Origin: Macropodus opercularis
Taxonomy: Eukaryota; Chordata; Actinopteri; Anabantiformes; Osphronemidae
Assembly: GCA_030770545.1 (NCBI GenBank)
Contig: CM061098.1
Span: 8,873,501 to 8,937,500 of the forward strand
DNA length: 64,000 bases
Direction: 5' to 3'
Shown: positions 1 through 12,322 of the stretch, piece by piece
Numbering within the stretch: position 1 is the first letter of the stretch
Layout: each line of letters opens with the position of its first letter
Position numbers and translations under genes: made by a program
The notes under the pieces: generated by a model
Seen by the model: the letters and a program-made list of their open reading frames with translations, nothing else
The model's database searches: none
Told to the model about the DNA's origin: nothing

Positions 1-1065
1 ACTCAATACATCAAAAGAAGGTGGCGTGGCGTCAAACACAGAATGACGTAGGCTCTGTTCAAACATCTTCCTGGAAATGATCAGGAAAGTGCCGACCTGC
101 CGCCTGTTTAGTTATGATGTAATACTGAGTGAAATATCCCTTTAAGGAGATGCTGAGTTAATGCCAGTGTGTGGGGGATGAGTGTATTTGGAAATAGCAC
201 ATGTTCAGTCTGTGATCTGCCTCTTACACACGAGTTTCATGCTATAATGCGCCCGTTGCCAAAGTGAGGTTCAGGGACCTCGGAGGGACCAACGGTGAAA
301 CCACCAGATAAATCATCTCTGGTCTGAAGACGCCGTGGATGCAGCCTGTCTCCCACTCATGAGCCATCCTCTCTTAATTTGGTTCACTTGCATCACCACT
401 GACATCACTTCTCGTTCTTGTTATATTGATTTATTGCTCCTAATCTCAGTCTCGCTCATCAGCGGTGAACTGTCTTCATTCAGTGTGAGTCACAGCAGGA
501 ACTTGTGCGTAATCTCGTTTTATTTTGTTTCCATACACAGACACACATCACTGTGTCGCATGATGTCTGATCCTCAGGGTGTCAGATGCCGTAAAACCGA
601 AGCCTGGCTGCTGTGTCGTGTGTCACCGCTCACCGTGTGAGTGATGGGATGTGATGTGATACCGAGCCGATACAGTGACTGCTGCCATCAGATTCCATGG
701 CCATGGTCGTATCTGTTACGGATTAAACTTTCGCAATGTTTCCTAAAGTAAGGAAACTTAAATCCTCATAAACTCGTCATCTATCGCACGACTCCCCAGT
801 GGATTCGATGTTGAATCAGAAGGCAAAACGGTTCATGTTTGTGTTGCCGGTGGACTCAGCTGTGTGTCCGTCTGCCATGTGAGCGGTCAGGGGTGTAGTA
901 GAGACGGCTATTTACAGAAACTGGAGCCGAGCCAGGCTTTAAATTTGAATTGGAGGTTGGTAGACATTCAATCAGCCGGAGAACTTAGAACACAAAGTCA
1001 CTCATACATGACTCCACACGTGGATACACACAAAGTGGCAGAGGGCTGTCAAACACGGGTCCTAC
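1..1065. other. no exon seen; probably intron of the left-edge gene
   Basis: The segment begins at the splice donor that ends the 1066-1335 exon on the minus strand. No further exon with good splice sites and coding character was found, so the intron probably continues beyond the window. Open frames here are short and lack family resemblance. Confidence 0.4.
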
Positions 1066-1827
1066 CTGTCCAAACACAGAGTCCACGATGGGCATCAGGT
1101 CCACGGGCTCCTCCTCCTCCTCCTTCTCCCTGTCTCCCCTGTGTGGTCCCTCCATCATCTCCTGCAGTCTCTCCTCCAGTGACTCTCTGTCCTCCGCTGT
1201 CATCGTCTGGGGAAGGTGAGCGGCTTTGTGGCGGCCTGGCTGAGGAGCAGCCGTGTGGATGTCTCCAGCGCCTGCTCCCTGCTCGTTGGTTCTCTTCTTT
1301 TGCTTCTCCACCTTCTTCTTGATGGCTGCTTGCACCTGAGCGGTGGGTGGAGGAGTGAAGTCAGACCGTCAAGCACACTTTATAAAATATAAACAGATCT
1401 GATCTATTCAAGTTAGACATAGAAGGTTTGTTCAACTCACAGTTTAACATGTCAATACTTTTACTTTTAAACTTCTTTTTTTACTTTACTGAATATTGAG
1501 GCTTAATTTTTATAACACGATCTCCCACTTTCCATTAAATAGAATTTCCACTAGTTCTGTTCGCCTTTAAAACATCAGATTCTTGAGTTAAGTTTGGTGG
1601 AATCGCCAGAATCCAAATGCGTGTTTGCATGGGGATTTAAGGTTGAAGAGGAAGCAGAGCTCGACAGAGAACCTGTGAAAACACTGCCTACACACACACA
1701 CAGTACTTGAGGAGCAGAAAGGGAGAGAGACCCCTACACGCACCTGCTTCGTGCTCCTCTCCGGCGGTGCGCTCATGGCTCCAGCACCGCCTGCTACGGC
1801 GGTCGGCTCCCGAATGATCATGAACAT
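1066..1827 (-). CDS. unrecognised gene, first two coding exons (partial)
   Basis: Two minus-strand exons join in phase 0. Exon 1 is 1744-1827 (28 codons, ATG at 1827) and ends in AAGCAG before a GTGCGT donor. Exon 2 is 1066-1335 (90 codons), follows a CCGCTCAG acceptor, and ends GTGTTTGGACAG before GTAGGA. The 118 visible residues are hydrophilic. They include a Lys-rich helix (IKKKVEKQKKRTNEQ), an acidic helical stretch (ESLEERLQEMMEG then a run of Glu), and end in DLMPIVDSVFGQ. There is no signal peptide, membrane segment or known motif. The protein continues beyond the window, so its function cannot be inferred. A second in-frame ATG in exon 1 (AMSAPPERST) could be the true start. Two compatible junctions and an open 270-nt exon support a real gene, but I do not recognise the family. 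Confidence 0.55.
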
Positions 1828-4827
1828 CTCTGTGTCACAGGCTGTACACGCTCTCTCTCTTCCTCACTCGCCCTCCCCCTCCCTCGCCCTCTCCTGTCTC
1901 GCTTCCTTGTTCTCCTTTCTTCTTCAGTCTTTTATACACTTAAAAAAATGTATTTTATGTGTAGAAATCCTGAACTAAACTGAGCTAAAGCGTTTATTCG
2001 ATTTGTCAGCTTTTCCTGAAAAACTGCTGGAGAAATTGCTCTGCTGACGCATTGGAGGTCTTGTGTTTGTCCCACGTGAATAAAAGCAATGAATGAAGTG
2101 GTTCCAGGAAAAATAACGGCTCAAATGTTCTCCTGTTTCTCGCTTCCTCTTCTTTGACCTAGCATTTCCTGCAGGTGAGTCTGTGTTGCACCGAGGCTCT
2201 GTCCATATCTCTGTCTGTGTGTCCAGGTGAGGAGGTTTTTATCATCGGCCCTTGTCTTGTCTCTGGGATTGAGTTGCTGCACCTCTGCCCCTGCTCGCTA
2301 TCTCTTGGTCTTTAGGTGACACGCGATACCTCCTCAACTTTACCTCTCCTGCGTTATCTACCAGTAACACGTCGACCTCTCTCTCTCCTTTCCTTCCTCC
2401 CCCCTTTTCCACCTTTCCTCCTGCATCACAGGTGAACGCTCCTCACGTTGCCCGCGAGCTTTTTGTCTCAGCCACATTTCCTCCCGCTGTGTACGTGCAC
2501 TTCATGCAATGGGATTTTGTTCCTTGTGTCTTTCTGTCATGTTTTGTGCTTCTTATCCTCATTTTTCGGAGAATTGCCCGTCCGCCCACCCTTGTCTCAT
2601 TCTCGTCACCATCATTTCTCTGTGACACTAATCCATGCCTCTCCACACGTCTTCGTTTCCCTGTCTCTTTCAGTCGCTCTGCCCTCAATCCCCTGTCCTC
2701 CCTCTGTCATATGTGGAGCCTTTTGTTGTAACTCAAATGAGATTTTTTTTAGAAGGTGCCCAGGTCAGCTATTCATTTAGCGACAGGGAGAGACAGCAGA
2801 GAGAAGGAGGGGATGCAAACTCCAAGCCAGCCGCCACGTTATGATGAAGGACTTTTGTTTAGCTGTAACACGTCACCTCGCTCTTGTCCTGCTACATAAT
2901 CTCCTATAAGCACGGCTGAACATGCACATAGTGAACACGTCTGCAGTGACCTCTATTTTTAGACTCAACTTTATTATTGTCCTTTCACAGCGACGCAGCT
3001 CCTGTGCAAACCAACTAATTCTACTAAAAGCCTCACCTTTCTATGAATAAAACATCCCATAAACGCGCTGGCTCCCTCTCTCTCCTGCCAGTGGAGAGCA
3101 GGGGATGCTGGCAGGTGTTTGGCAGCTCGGACCTGATTAAGCGTCTCACTTTCCCCCCTCTTTTGCCCTTAACCGCCTCCCCAGATATTGCGCTGCACCG
3201 CCGCCTCTCCGGTTAACCCGCATTAAACTTTTGTCTCTCAAACTGAAACCCCGATGGTGTATATTCTCTGGAGCAGGGGATAATGTATAGCTTGACGTCT
3301 CTTCAGTTTCTAATGAGGTTTCCATTATTCACATCGACCCACGTTGTTCGGCCGCCTCCGCATCGTTCTTCAGCCCCTCTCACCAACCCTCTCCTCACGG
3401 ATTATTGATGAAGGAAAGAGGCAAATTCTTGAGTGGAGATCCATTACACAGATGCTAACTAAAACGCTGTGAGGATTAAAAATAGGGATGGTATTTTGGG
3501 AATACATCAGTTATATGAAACATGAAAAAGATGAAGGATGAATGAACAAGATGGATAAAGGCAAAGACGGATGACAATACAAGAACTTTTAGGAAGAGAG
3601 AGAAAGAAACGTTTCTTCTTTAGGAGAACTTTCATCTCAGAGTTATATTTCACCCTGACACGGATCAAAGACAGAGACGGACGACAGAGGGAGTGGCAGC
3701 ACAGGTGAAGGCTTGTGTTACCAGCCTGCAATGAGATCTAATTACAGGTCAGGACATTTGGAGAAAAAACTGGAGCAGACGTGAACATCTGGCTTTATGC
3801 GCTGAAAGCAGATGCTTATGTTTAATATGAAGTCGTAGGACACACAGGGTTGGGACTGACGCGGATTTGATTCAGACTAATTCTCATGACTTATTTGTTC
3901 GTAATAGTAGTCACAGATCCTAACTGCTCAACTGGCTCAACAGAGCTCATTAACCTTGCTTAACTGGACAGTGAACAGAAACACGATCGCTGACACCAAA
4001 GTCAAACACAGAGAAACAACAGCTAATCACTTAATTATCCAGAGAGACAACAATTAACAGCCTCACTTCAGCTCATGTTTGCCTTTATTTGACATCATTA
4101 GTAGGGAGGTAGGAGAAATAGTGGAAAAGAAAAGGGAATACGGCTGAAGTACAGTCTCCAGCTGGACTGGACTGAGACGCTGCGGTGATTCGTGTGCAGG
4201 TCTGTGTGGTCGAGCGTTTCTTACAACTGATGTCTCTTCTCATTGTGTTTGCTTGTCTTGCAGTCAGTCACCACCAAAGGGGCAAAGCTTCCCTGCTTCC
4301 TCATTTCAGTTTGCAAACTGATCGTCACCATTTACTCTTCCCAAGGTTTATTCCGTGTTAATGCATTTTGTGGGAGAGTTTGCTGTTTACTCAATTAAGC
4401 GTCTGATGATGTTTGACATTAAACAAATGGAAGGAAAACACGTGTCTTACAGTAGCAAGTCACACATTTTAGAAAATGAAATGGGTTTGACTGGCAAACA
4501 AGGAAAGAGCTTTGACTGGGGTTTCTTTACTGGAAGCTGGCTCCATATGTTTCATAAAGTTGTATCACTGTATAAGGACCAAAGACGGTGATGAGTTCGG
4601 AATGTGTTTTGAGCGCCCTCTAGCGGAGCCAAGTGTGTACAACGGGTCCCTATAATCGTAATAATTAAATTCAAGTACCTACAGTGTTTACTAAATCTTA
4701 ACTTGAATGCAAAAGAGATAGAAACTATGTCATTTACATTTCAGAGCAGCGGTGCAGTGTTATGGTCTTAAACACACAGCATATACAAAAGCTGTAGAGA
4801 TGTCTCATGTTGATAACTGTGACAAAA
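1828..4827. other. intergenic, no gene seen
   Basis: About 3 kb between the 5' end of the left-edge gene and the 3' end of the TRIM gene. Pyrimidine-rich runs near 1845-1925 and 2370-2420 produce low-complexity open frames only. No exon or RNA gene could be supported. The one notable site is a CTCF-like motif at 4611, listed separately. Confidence 0.5.
4611..4626 (-). promoter_or_regulatory. CTCF-like motif
   Basis: On the minus strand the 16-mer reads CCGCTAGAGGGCGCTC. It matches the vertebrate CTCF core CCRSYAGRKGGCRSY at nearly every position. It lies about 440 bp downstream of the TRIM stop codon, where a boundary element would be plausible. Occupancy is inferred from sequence only. Confidence 0.4.
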
Positions 4828-4833
4828 TTTATT
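4828..4833 (-). terminator. possible poly(A) signal of the TRIM gene
   Basis: TTTATT on the plus strand is AATAAA on the minus strand, about 230 nt downstream of the TRIM stop codon. A second AATAAA (5061-5066) overlaps the stop codon itself. Confidence 0.35.
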
Positions 4834-5061
4834 CCCTAAAATAATTTTTGTACCATCGTGTTGGTTACAGTTGCAACATGCTTCACTCTCTTTAGGTCTT
4901 TTATGACTCAGATCAAATGCAAAACGTTCAAGAAGTCACGTCCGCTTTCCACAATTCAATCAGTTCATCATGACCATATCATGAATTCTACACAGACGTT
5001 GTGCCATAATGCAAATGGCTGCATGTGAGCGAGTCCATCGAAGTTCGCTGAACGTGAACGT

Positions 5062-8000
5062 TTATTCCCAGTGTGGCGTTACTATGGTGAGCGGCTCCCA
5101 GTTGTGTCCATTAATAATCGGCCAGGGATTAAAATACGGGAAAACAGGCTCTTTGAATTTAGCATCATAGAAGGTGAAGAGGTGGCTCATGTCTCCGGCA
5201 TCATAAAACCCCACTTCCCCACGATCGTAGTCCAGATAGATCCCCACCCTCCTGGGAGGTCTAGAGGGGTATAACAAGCTCTCCTCCGAGTCTGTGCATG
5301 CTTCATAATCGCTGGTGCCGTCGCCATTGTCCCTCAGCACCATGGTCCAGAAACCATCATCCGGGCAGAGGCTGATCTCCTCCTTTCTGTTGACAGAGGC
5401 TTTAGCCACACCTAGACCCCACGCGGTCTTAGAACCCACCTCCACTTCCCAGTAGTGTCTGCCTGAGGAGAAGGCTTCAGAGCCCAGCACGATGTTGTAG
5501 CGGGTGAAGCGCTCGGGGTTGTTGGGAAGGTCGGCCTGGATTTTGCCCACGTGGACACTGGTGTGACACGGAGACACCCACAGGCAGGGGTAGGCCGTGT
5601 CTGCGTCGAGGGTCACTGCTGTGACAGCTGGGAGGGTAAAGAGAAAAAGTTCGAACTCCTCAGACTCATTTCATTCATTAAATCCAATTAGTCATGATCG
5701 AGCAGGTTCAAACTAGACTAAACATTGTCGTGTGAAGACACGTTTCTCAGCCATTGTGCAAAACTCAAATTATAAAGATCAGAAGACCAGAGCAGCAGAT
5801 AAGCATGTTGGCAGGGGTGCGTGTGTTTACATACCTGGCTGAAGGATTGAGCTCATTTTCCTCCAGGTTCTGTATTGCAGAGGCCCCTCAAACTCTCCTA
5901 ACTGCAGATGGACACCCACCTCAGGGGAGTAGTCAAACAGGCTGTTAACCCTGACGGACGAGCAGGAGAAATCAGAACTGGAAGAGCTCGCATTGTGTTC
6001 ATTATAAACGAACCCTAGTGACCAGCAGTTGGCATCACTATGTGTCACAACATAGCTAAACCGCAATCACGCACCCACATCCTGTTTAACAAGACTCACA
6101 GTTAATTACAAAACATACGCGCTTTCCTTTCAACAGCTGACTGGCGTGAGCCGGGACGGAAGTGGAGATAAGAGACAAAGGACCGAAATCGCTGAAAGAT
6201 GTTGCTACGAAGATGCTGATACTCACTTTCCAATGAAATCTTTAATTCCCTGGAAAAGAGCAGATCACAACACGCCCTTTATTACCAAATACTTTGGTGT
6301 GGAACTGTGATTTGATTCACGCAACAGATTCAGGCTCTTCTCCCTTCTCACCCTGAGCTGCTGTGGGTTTTCGTCCATCAGTTTGAGCTGAAGCTGGTCT
6401 GCCATGCTTTCCAGCTGGCTGATCTGCTCCGTCGCCCGCGTGAGCGCCTCCTCCAGCTGGCTGAGCTTCTCCTCTTTCTGCTTCTGCAGTCTCTCCTTTA
6501 TGTGCTGCTCCTCTTCCAGCAGGAACTCCCTCAGACGGCCAAACTCTGCAGACACGCGCTCCTCCAGGTCTCCGGCTCGCTCCTGCAGCACAGGAGAAGA
6601 CTCCGGTCATGATCTGGGTTCTAAGAGGCCAATAATACCTAAAGACATTATACTGAGGCAAACATCAGAGAGTGCAAAGAAAAGCTTCAGTACAGACCGG
6701 TGGAGGCCAACGCAACAAAGCTGCAACTGATTTGTTATGGTCAAAACCGTCGCCGAATCTGATTAGGATGACTAAAGAAAGAAAAAAACGATCCACATAC
6801 TTCCTCTCAACCTTGCTGACCCACATCCTGTCTTACTGACAGAGCAACAGAGAAGCGAAAGTCTGTGAATCTGCAAATAAACTAGGTCGAACTGACAGAC
6901 GAGCAGAATGAGACGGAACCTGCAGCACAGACGCCTGCTCACCTGCTGCTGCAGAAACGCTCCACATTGAGCTAATGTCTCACCGTAGCACACACCCGTA
7001 CGCGGAGCAACGTGGTGCTCGCTGCCGGTGCAGAGAAGACAGCGCAACCTATAGCTCGTCTGCCGCCAGCTCTTTTCTGTCCTTCCTTTCATTTCGTTTC
7101 ACTCCAGGAAGCTGCTCGACGTTTACAAAATCAAAAAAACGAACGTCTTCACCCAAACGCTTTTAGAGGTGATGCGTGTGAGTGAGTGAGCGTTGGCACG
7201 AATGACCGGTTTTATTCAAATGCTACACAAGCACGTGTTGTTTGCTCCTCGGGATATTTACTTTTAAACTGCCTCATAAATAAACAGCCCCAGCATGTGG
7301 ATACCTTAATGAGGAGGATCTGTTCACTGGTCTGCCTCTGGAAGAGCGTGACCTCCTCTGTCTGTATCTGGACCCTCTCCAGAGCCACATACAGCTTATC
7401 CTACAAAAAAAACAAGACAAAAGCATGTAAAACGCCAACAAAAAGTGCTGTGTGTACAGGAAATTGTACTTCACCCAGGAGGTTCTTAGATTGGTGCCAC
7501 ATGGTGAACAACAACCACGTTCTTTACTGGCAGTCATATGACGCCAGCTCTGACAAACAGATTCAAACTACACGGGAATTCAGCAGCAGTAAAACATGTT
7601 GAGGCCTCTCAGGGTGAGTCTCCAGACGAGCTGGTGGCGAGAGCTCGCAGAGGCCTGCTGAATTCCTGGAAAACAAAAAAAAAAGTACCCAAAGGCTGCC
7701 GTGGCAAGCAGGGAGCCGCTTTTAAAAATAACTGCCGTGTCACAGCATCTGCACTGTGAAAGGTCCTGTTTGTGAACTCGACAGGAAATTTGTTGTTTCT
7801 TCAACTTCATCTACTGCTTTGGGAATGTTTGTGAAACTTGAGATGGATTTCCTTCCCAAAACAAGCAGAGCTGTGTCAAACCAGATACAGCTGAAGCCCA
7901 ATGACGTTGTTGATGATTTGGGGCTAAAGCTAATCTAAATAAGGTTTTGTCAGTATGTCAGTACCTTGTAGTTTTCAAAAGCCTCAGCGATCGGGATGAC

Positions 8001-8483
8001 GTTGTGCGTCTTGTGCTCCCTGGACATGCCGCACACCAGGCAGATCGGGAGCTGGTCGTCCTCACAGTAAAGTTTCAGTTTCTCCTCGTGCTCCCCGCAC
8101 ATATCCAACCCACGGCACAGCCAGGTTCCGACCGACAAGGCCAGGCTGCTCATGCTGGACCCAGCGTCCCGCGTCTCCGGGTCCTCCAGCGCGCGTTCCA
8201 GGTCACAGCCGGTGATCCCCACGGCTCCGTCCACGGACCGAGCTCTGCGCACACTGTCCACGACGTTGCACAGGAGCGAGTTGGGCCGCAGTTTGCGGGC
8301 GCACGACTTTCTACATTTCGGACAATTGGACAGCTCGTCCGCCTTGGCCTCCCAGCACTGGATGATGCAGACCTGGCAGAAGTGGTGCCCGCACTCGAGG
8401 ATCACCGGGTCGCGGAACAGCTCCAGACACACCGGGCAGGTGAGCTCCGACTGCAGCTCCTCGAGCGCGCTGGCCTCCGCCAT
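5062..8483 (-). CDS. TRIM-family E3 ubiquitin ligase (A33/TRIM39-like)
   Basis: Six coding exons on the minus strand: 7965-8483, 7305-7400, 6286-6582, 6227-6249, 5835-5941 and 5062-5618. They total 1599 nt, or 532 aa. The 96-nt and 23-nt exons are characteristic of the TRIM/RBCC family. A C3HC4 RING spans residues 16-57 (CPVC, CGHHFCQVC, CPKC). A B-box2 spans about 129-162 (CGEH..C..CLVC..H..H). A coiled coil covers about 174-304, and PRY-SPRY runs from about 348 to the end (LDADTAYPCLWVS, WEVEVG, LDYDRGEVGFYDAG). TRIM RING ligases transfer ubiquitin, with SPRY choosing the target; many act in innate immunity, but the target here cannot be read. ATG 8483 has a good context (GAG before, G after). 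An in-frame ATG at 8525 would add 14 residues. The exact orthologue is uncertain. Confidence 0.93.
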
Positions 8484-10534
8484 CTCGGCTGCGCAGGAAA
8501 GAAGACACAAGTCGGATGACAACAAGCAGCCGCCGCTACACTGGAGGCTCTTCCGTTCCCACCGAGAGGGGGCGTGGCCTGAGGCTGACAGCAGACGCGG
8601 TCACGGAAGAGACGGAGCGCGAGCAGCAACAGGCGCCCGTGACGTCACCAAGCACGAAGCGAGGCCTAGGATGGAGGAGTCCCCACAGAGTAACGACCCG
8701 TAGGCCCCACACATTAGTTTATTAAATGATCTGCTAACAACCTGCAACAGTTGACGTTCAGTGGAACTTTAAATTGTAGGACACACATTAGTCCAATGTG
8801 CATTATTGTTATACAACACTATTTTATGCCATCTTTCTCTCTCTCTCTCTTAAGTTTCAAGAGTTCAAGAGTTTTTACAGCAGGTCCTTCACTGGTAGCA
8901 GATTATTTGTCCACTGTGATAACGACTTAAAGGTCTGAGCTGTTTGTACCACGCCTGGTTCTGAAGTTAGTTAAGAGAATTACAGTAGCAGCTCTAGCAG
9001 TTATTTGAACAGCCTTTAATGATTAATCTAAGAAAATAACACATGTTTGCACTCAAATCTGTATTTGTTGCTTCTGTGTGTGAATTTATTATAACGCTAT
9101 GAAAGAGAGCATGAAACTTCACAGCAAAAGTTTAGTGGAGACATTTTAAAGATCACAAATTTCTCAACAGTTGTAATCAGTCATCTGTGAGACAAAGCTG
9201 CTTCTCACCAGTCGATACAAAGCCTGGGATCATTATTCACAGTGTGAACCTCTGGATCCTAGAGCGGTGCAGGAAGTAAAGTCAAAACCTTGAAAACAAT
9301 GGTTTTCGTCAGACTCATCAGGGGAAATGGATAAAAAACTGTACCTTTTTTTTCATGGGATAATTTTGACCTTGCTGAATTGCCTGCTGATAGATTTGTA
9401 AATAAGCAAACATTGTACAGTTAAGCTGCTCCCTCACTGATTGTGGCTTGACAGGCAGCAGATTTCTGATAATAAAACTGATTTCAACAGGTACACAAGC
9501 AGGACTTCAGTAGAAGAATAAACACACCTGTGAGCAAGTTACAACACAAAGAAGAAGAAGAGACCTGACGCAGAAGTTACCAAGTAAGAGTCAGCAGTTG
9601 TTCTCTACTGTGACGCAGTTCCTGATTATTCACCGGTTACGAGTCGTGAGTGACAAGTAAACGTTCACAGACGACTGAATGACTCATGGTTTCACTGACT
9701 TGAGGCTGAATAGTTTTGGTGCCTGTGCAGTCATCAGACAATCATGTGTCATAATTCAGAGTGTTCACTAGATGGCCATGACGTACAGCCCAACAAAGAC
9801 TGCTGAAGATTTAATTCACTCTATTTATTTCTAATTAAATCCTGCAGTTTCTCCCCAGACAACAAGGTTCATGTTACGCTGCTCATAATATTTGTATTTT
9901 CATGCTCATTTCAGTATATACAAAGTTATTCCTATGGATTTATATAATAAATAACTGGGTCGTGGAGAACCTTCATTAGTGCAGACACAAATGGATTTAC
10001 AGGAGAAATGAATTCGTATTATCAAATAAAAAAATGCATGCAGAAATATCACAGCTGATATTAATTAGCTAATATTAATAATTAATTCAATGAGAGGAGG
10101 AATAAGATCCAACTTCCTCACAGAACTATGCCGGTGTGAACATATGTATAAACAAACACCTGGAGATTTGTTGGGGTCTCTGCCATCCAGAGTCTGTGTA
10201 AAGCCTGGTTTTTGTAAAGCTCATAGAAACTGAAACAGCAGGGTTTCTGCTCCTCCTAACATTTAGTCTTGTGAGTTAGCAGACCCAAACAACTGGTGCA
10301 ACATGAAGAGGCTCTTTACAATCACACCTAGTATATATAGAATCAAATACTGGTGCAGATATCGTAGCTGTGAATAATTGTAGGCCACTTTTGATCGAGA
10401 GTATCTGCCTCAGCTGACTGAAAAGAGGACGTACACAGTTCCCAGAAGGCAGCCGGACCGTTTAGCAGGGGAAGTTTGATACAAAAAAGTGGGTTGGAAG
10501 TGTTACAGTAAAATCACCTACAGGTTTTCTCATA
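8484..10534. other. TRIM 5' flank and intergenic sequence
   Basis: The first about 170 bp are GC- and CpG-rich with no clear TATA box, fitting the TRIM promoter. The rest is AT-rich sequence between divergent genes. No exon or RNA gene was found. A weak CTCF-like core (CACTAGATGGC) occurs near 9767. Confidence 0.45.
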
Positions 10535-10548
10535 GTATAAGTATAAGA
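10535..10548 (+). promoter_or_regulatory. possible TATA box of the first endonuclease gene
   Basis: TATAAGTATAAGAG lies about 130 nt upstream of ATG 10672, leaving room for a short 5' UTR of about 100 nt. No other TATA-like element is as well placed. Confidence 0.4.
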
Positions 10549-10671
10549 GGGAACCTCACAAAAGCACAAAGACACTGAACTGGACCCGCTGTCTGTCTGC
10601 GTTGTTTGCTTGCTGCTGTCTCTTGCCATTGCCGTTGTGCTGCTGTTCTGGGTTGGATCTCTCAAAGCAAA

Positions 10672-11891
10672 ATGCTGCCGTCCTCCACACGGCTACCTCT
10701 TCTTCTTCTGCTGTCCTGGCTTGACGTCCTGGTCCTTGGAGAGGTCAGCAACGACTTTTCCAACTGCCTTGATTTCTTCTACAATGAAACTCCACCAACG
10801 GGTTTCAGCGCCGCAGGATACCAGCCAATATGCCAGCGCTTCAGAAACCAGTACCACTTTGCCAGCCTGTTCGACCGTGAGCATCGTATACCACTGTACT
10901 CAGCGTACGTGCTCAGATCGGCCGATGGCAAACGGCCCAGTGTCACTTGGATGTACGAGCCACAGGTAAATATTAAGACAGCAGCAGCCATTTCCTTCCT
11001 AAGACAAGACGTGATCATTTGGGTCAGTGAAATAATGAGTTAATAATGTGGTAAATGTACAATTTTAGTTTGTCTAAATGACCACCCTTCAACAAAACAA
11101 CCAAAAGCATCCAAATGCTTTAGGCAGCACTTGTTGTTGTGATTGTATCTGACTTAAAGCTTAAACTTCTGCTGTACATCGAACGTTTGATTTTGACATG
11201 ACTCACACAACAACACACTGAGACTCATAATTCCAGCTCGGTGTAACAGTGTCAGAGAGATGTTTCCTTTCACTCTGTCTTTTAGTTGGCATTTTCTGGT
11301 GCCAGTCCAGAAATGAAACCTTTCGGCGCCCTCGTCGACCAGAACGTGATCGAGAGCCAGGCGGTGCTTCAGGACTATAAAAACTCCAGCTTCACCAAGG
11401 GCCATCTCAATCCCAGCATGCATCAGAAGACCAGACAAGACCGAAAAGCCACCTTCACCCTGACTAATGTGGTTCCTCAGCAGGCGGGCTCCAACGGCGG
11501 ACCCTGGAGCATCCTGGAGAATGAGGTGCTAAGAACATTCGAAGCCTTCTGCAACGGGTCCATGTATGTGATCACGGGGTCCATGCCTTACGCATCTGGA
11601 GCACGCTGGCTCAATGACAGGGTGTCTGTTCCTGAGTACCTGTGGTCTGCCTACTGCTGCCCTTCGCATAACGCCAGCCTTCCAGATTCTGTGAAATCAT
11701 TTCTCCCCACCTATGCTGCAGTGGGAAGAAACGACCGCAACAGTGGAGAGGAAATTGTACCAGTCAAGGTCAACGCGAAGGCCTCGGTGAGAGGCTACGA
11801 TGTGAGGCGGATGCCTTTAGAGACTCTGGAGGGCATCCTGAAAGAAAGACTGGCCATGCCCATCAGGCTGTTTCATGACCAGTGTCAGTAA
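10672..11891 (+). CDS. secreted endonuclease-like protein, ENDOD1 family (copy 1)
   Basis: Two exons, 10672-10965 (ending CCACAG before GTAAAT) and 11286-11891 (after TTTTAG), join in phase 0 to give 299 aa. Residues 1 to about 22 form a signal peptide (LPLLLLLSWLDVLVLG), so the product is probably secreted or in the secretory pathway. Family marks are FSNCLDFFY, YQPICQRF, LYSAYVL, KGHLNPS around residue 137, LTNVVPQ, and SVPEYLWSAYCC near the end. The fold is the DNA/RNA non-specific endonuclease (NUC) fold. The catalytic DRGH motif reads TKGH at 135-138, keeping the His but not Asp-Arg, so activity is uncertain. Several NxS/T sites fit secretion. The adjacent copy 2 has the same layout. Fish databases usually call such genes endonuclease domain-containing 1 protein-like. 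Confidence 0.9.
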
Positions 11892-12149
11892 AGCAAAATG
11901 TACATGTTAGCCAGGATCTGATCGTTCGCCTAATTATGGTTAGAAATGAAATGTCTGATAATTACTGAGACTTTTTTGACAATATATTTCATACATCATG
12001 ACAAATAAGTATTTTCTTGCTTGCCTTGTAGCCTTTGTTTGCATTGTTCTGCTGCACTGCTTTGCTAAACCTGTAACTACTACTGTGTAACAAAGTGCAA
12101 GTGATTTATCTTAACATGAATTTGATTCTGTTTATGATAATGTAATCAA

Positions 12150-12322
12150 GTGAAGTGAACCCTTATAAATGCCACAATGGGGAAACTTGTGCTCTGCGTT
12201 TAACCCATCCTTAAATGAATACACAGCAGTTTGGTGTCTTGCTCAAGGGTCACCCCAGTTGAACCTGCGACCCTGGGGCTACAGGTCCAACCCCCTATCC
12301 ATTGGGCCACAACCACAACACA
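12150..12322. repeat. dispersed teleost repeat fragment
   Basis: The segment contains GCGTTTAACCCATCC, then CTTGCTCAAGGGTCACC, then GAACCTGCGACCCTGGGG and CCATTGGGCCACAACC. From memory, these blocks in this order occur in a repeat scattered through many fish genomes. The copy is diverged, and its class cannot be settled without a repeat library. It lies between the two endonuclease copies. Confidence 0.6.

Noticed and set aside
864..1322. 152-codon plus-strand open frame
   Set aside because: Overlaps the minus-strand exon 1066-1335, which has matching splice sites; the plus frame is Pro/Ser-rich and unsupported.
7947..8519. Long plus-strand open frame over TRIM exon 1
   Set aside because: It is antisense to the RING and B-box exon; the minus frame has the zinc ligands and splice sites, the plus frame has no family resemblance.
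12150..12322. Possible tRNA-like or coding element
   Set aside because: The conserved-looking blocks fit a fish dispersed repeat, and no cloverleaf or open frame was found.
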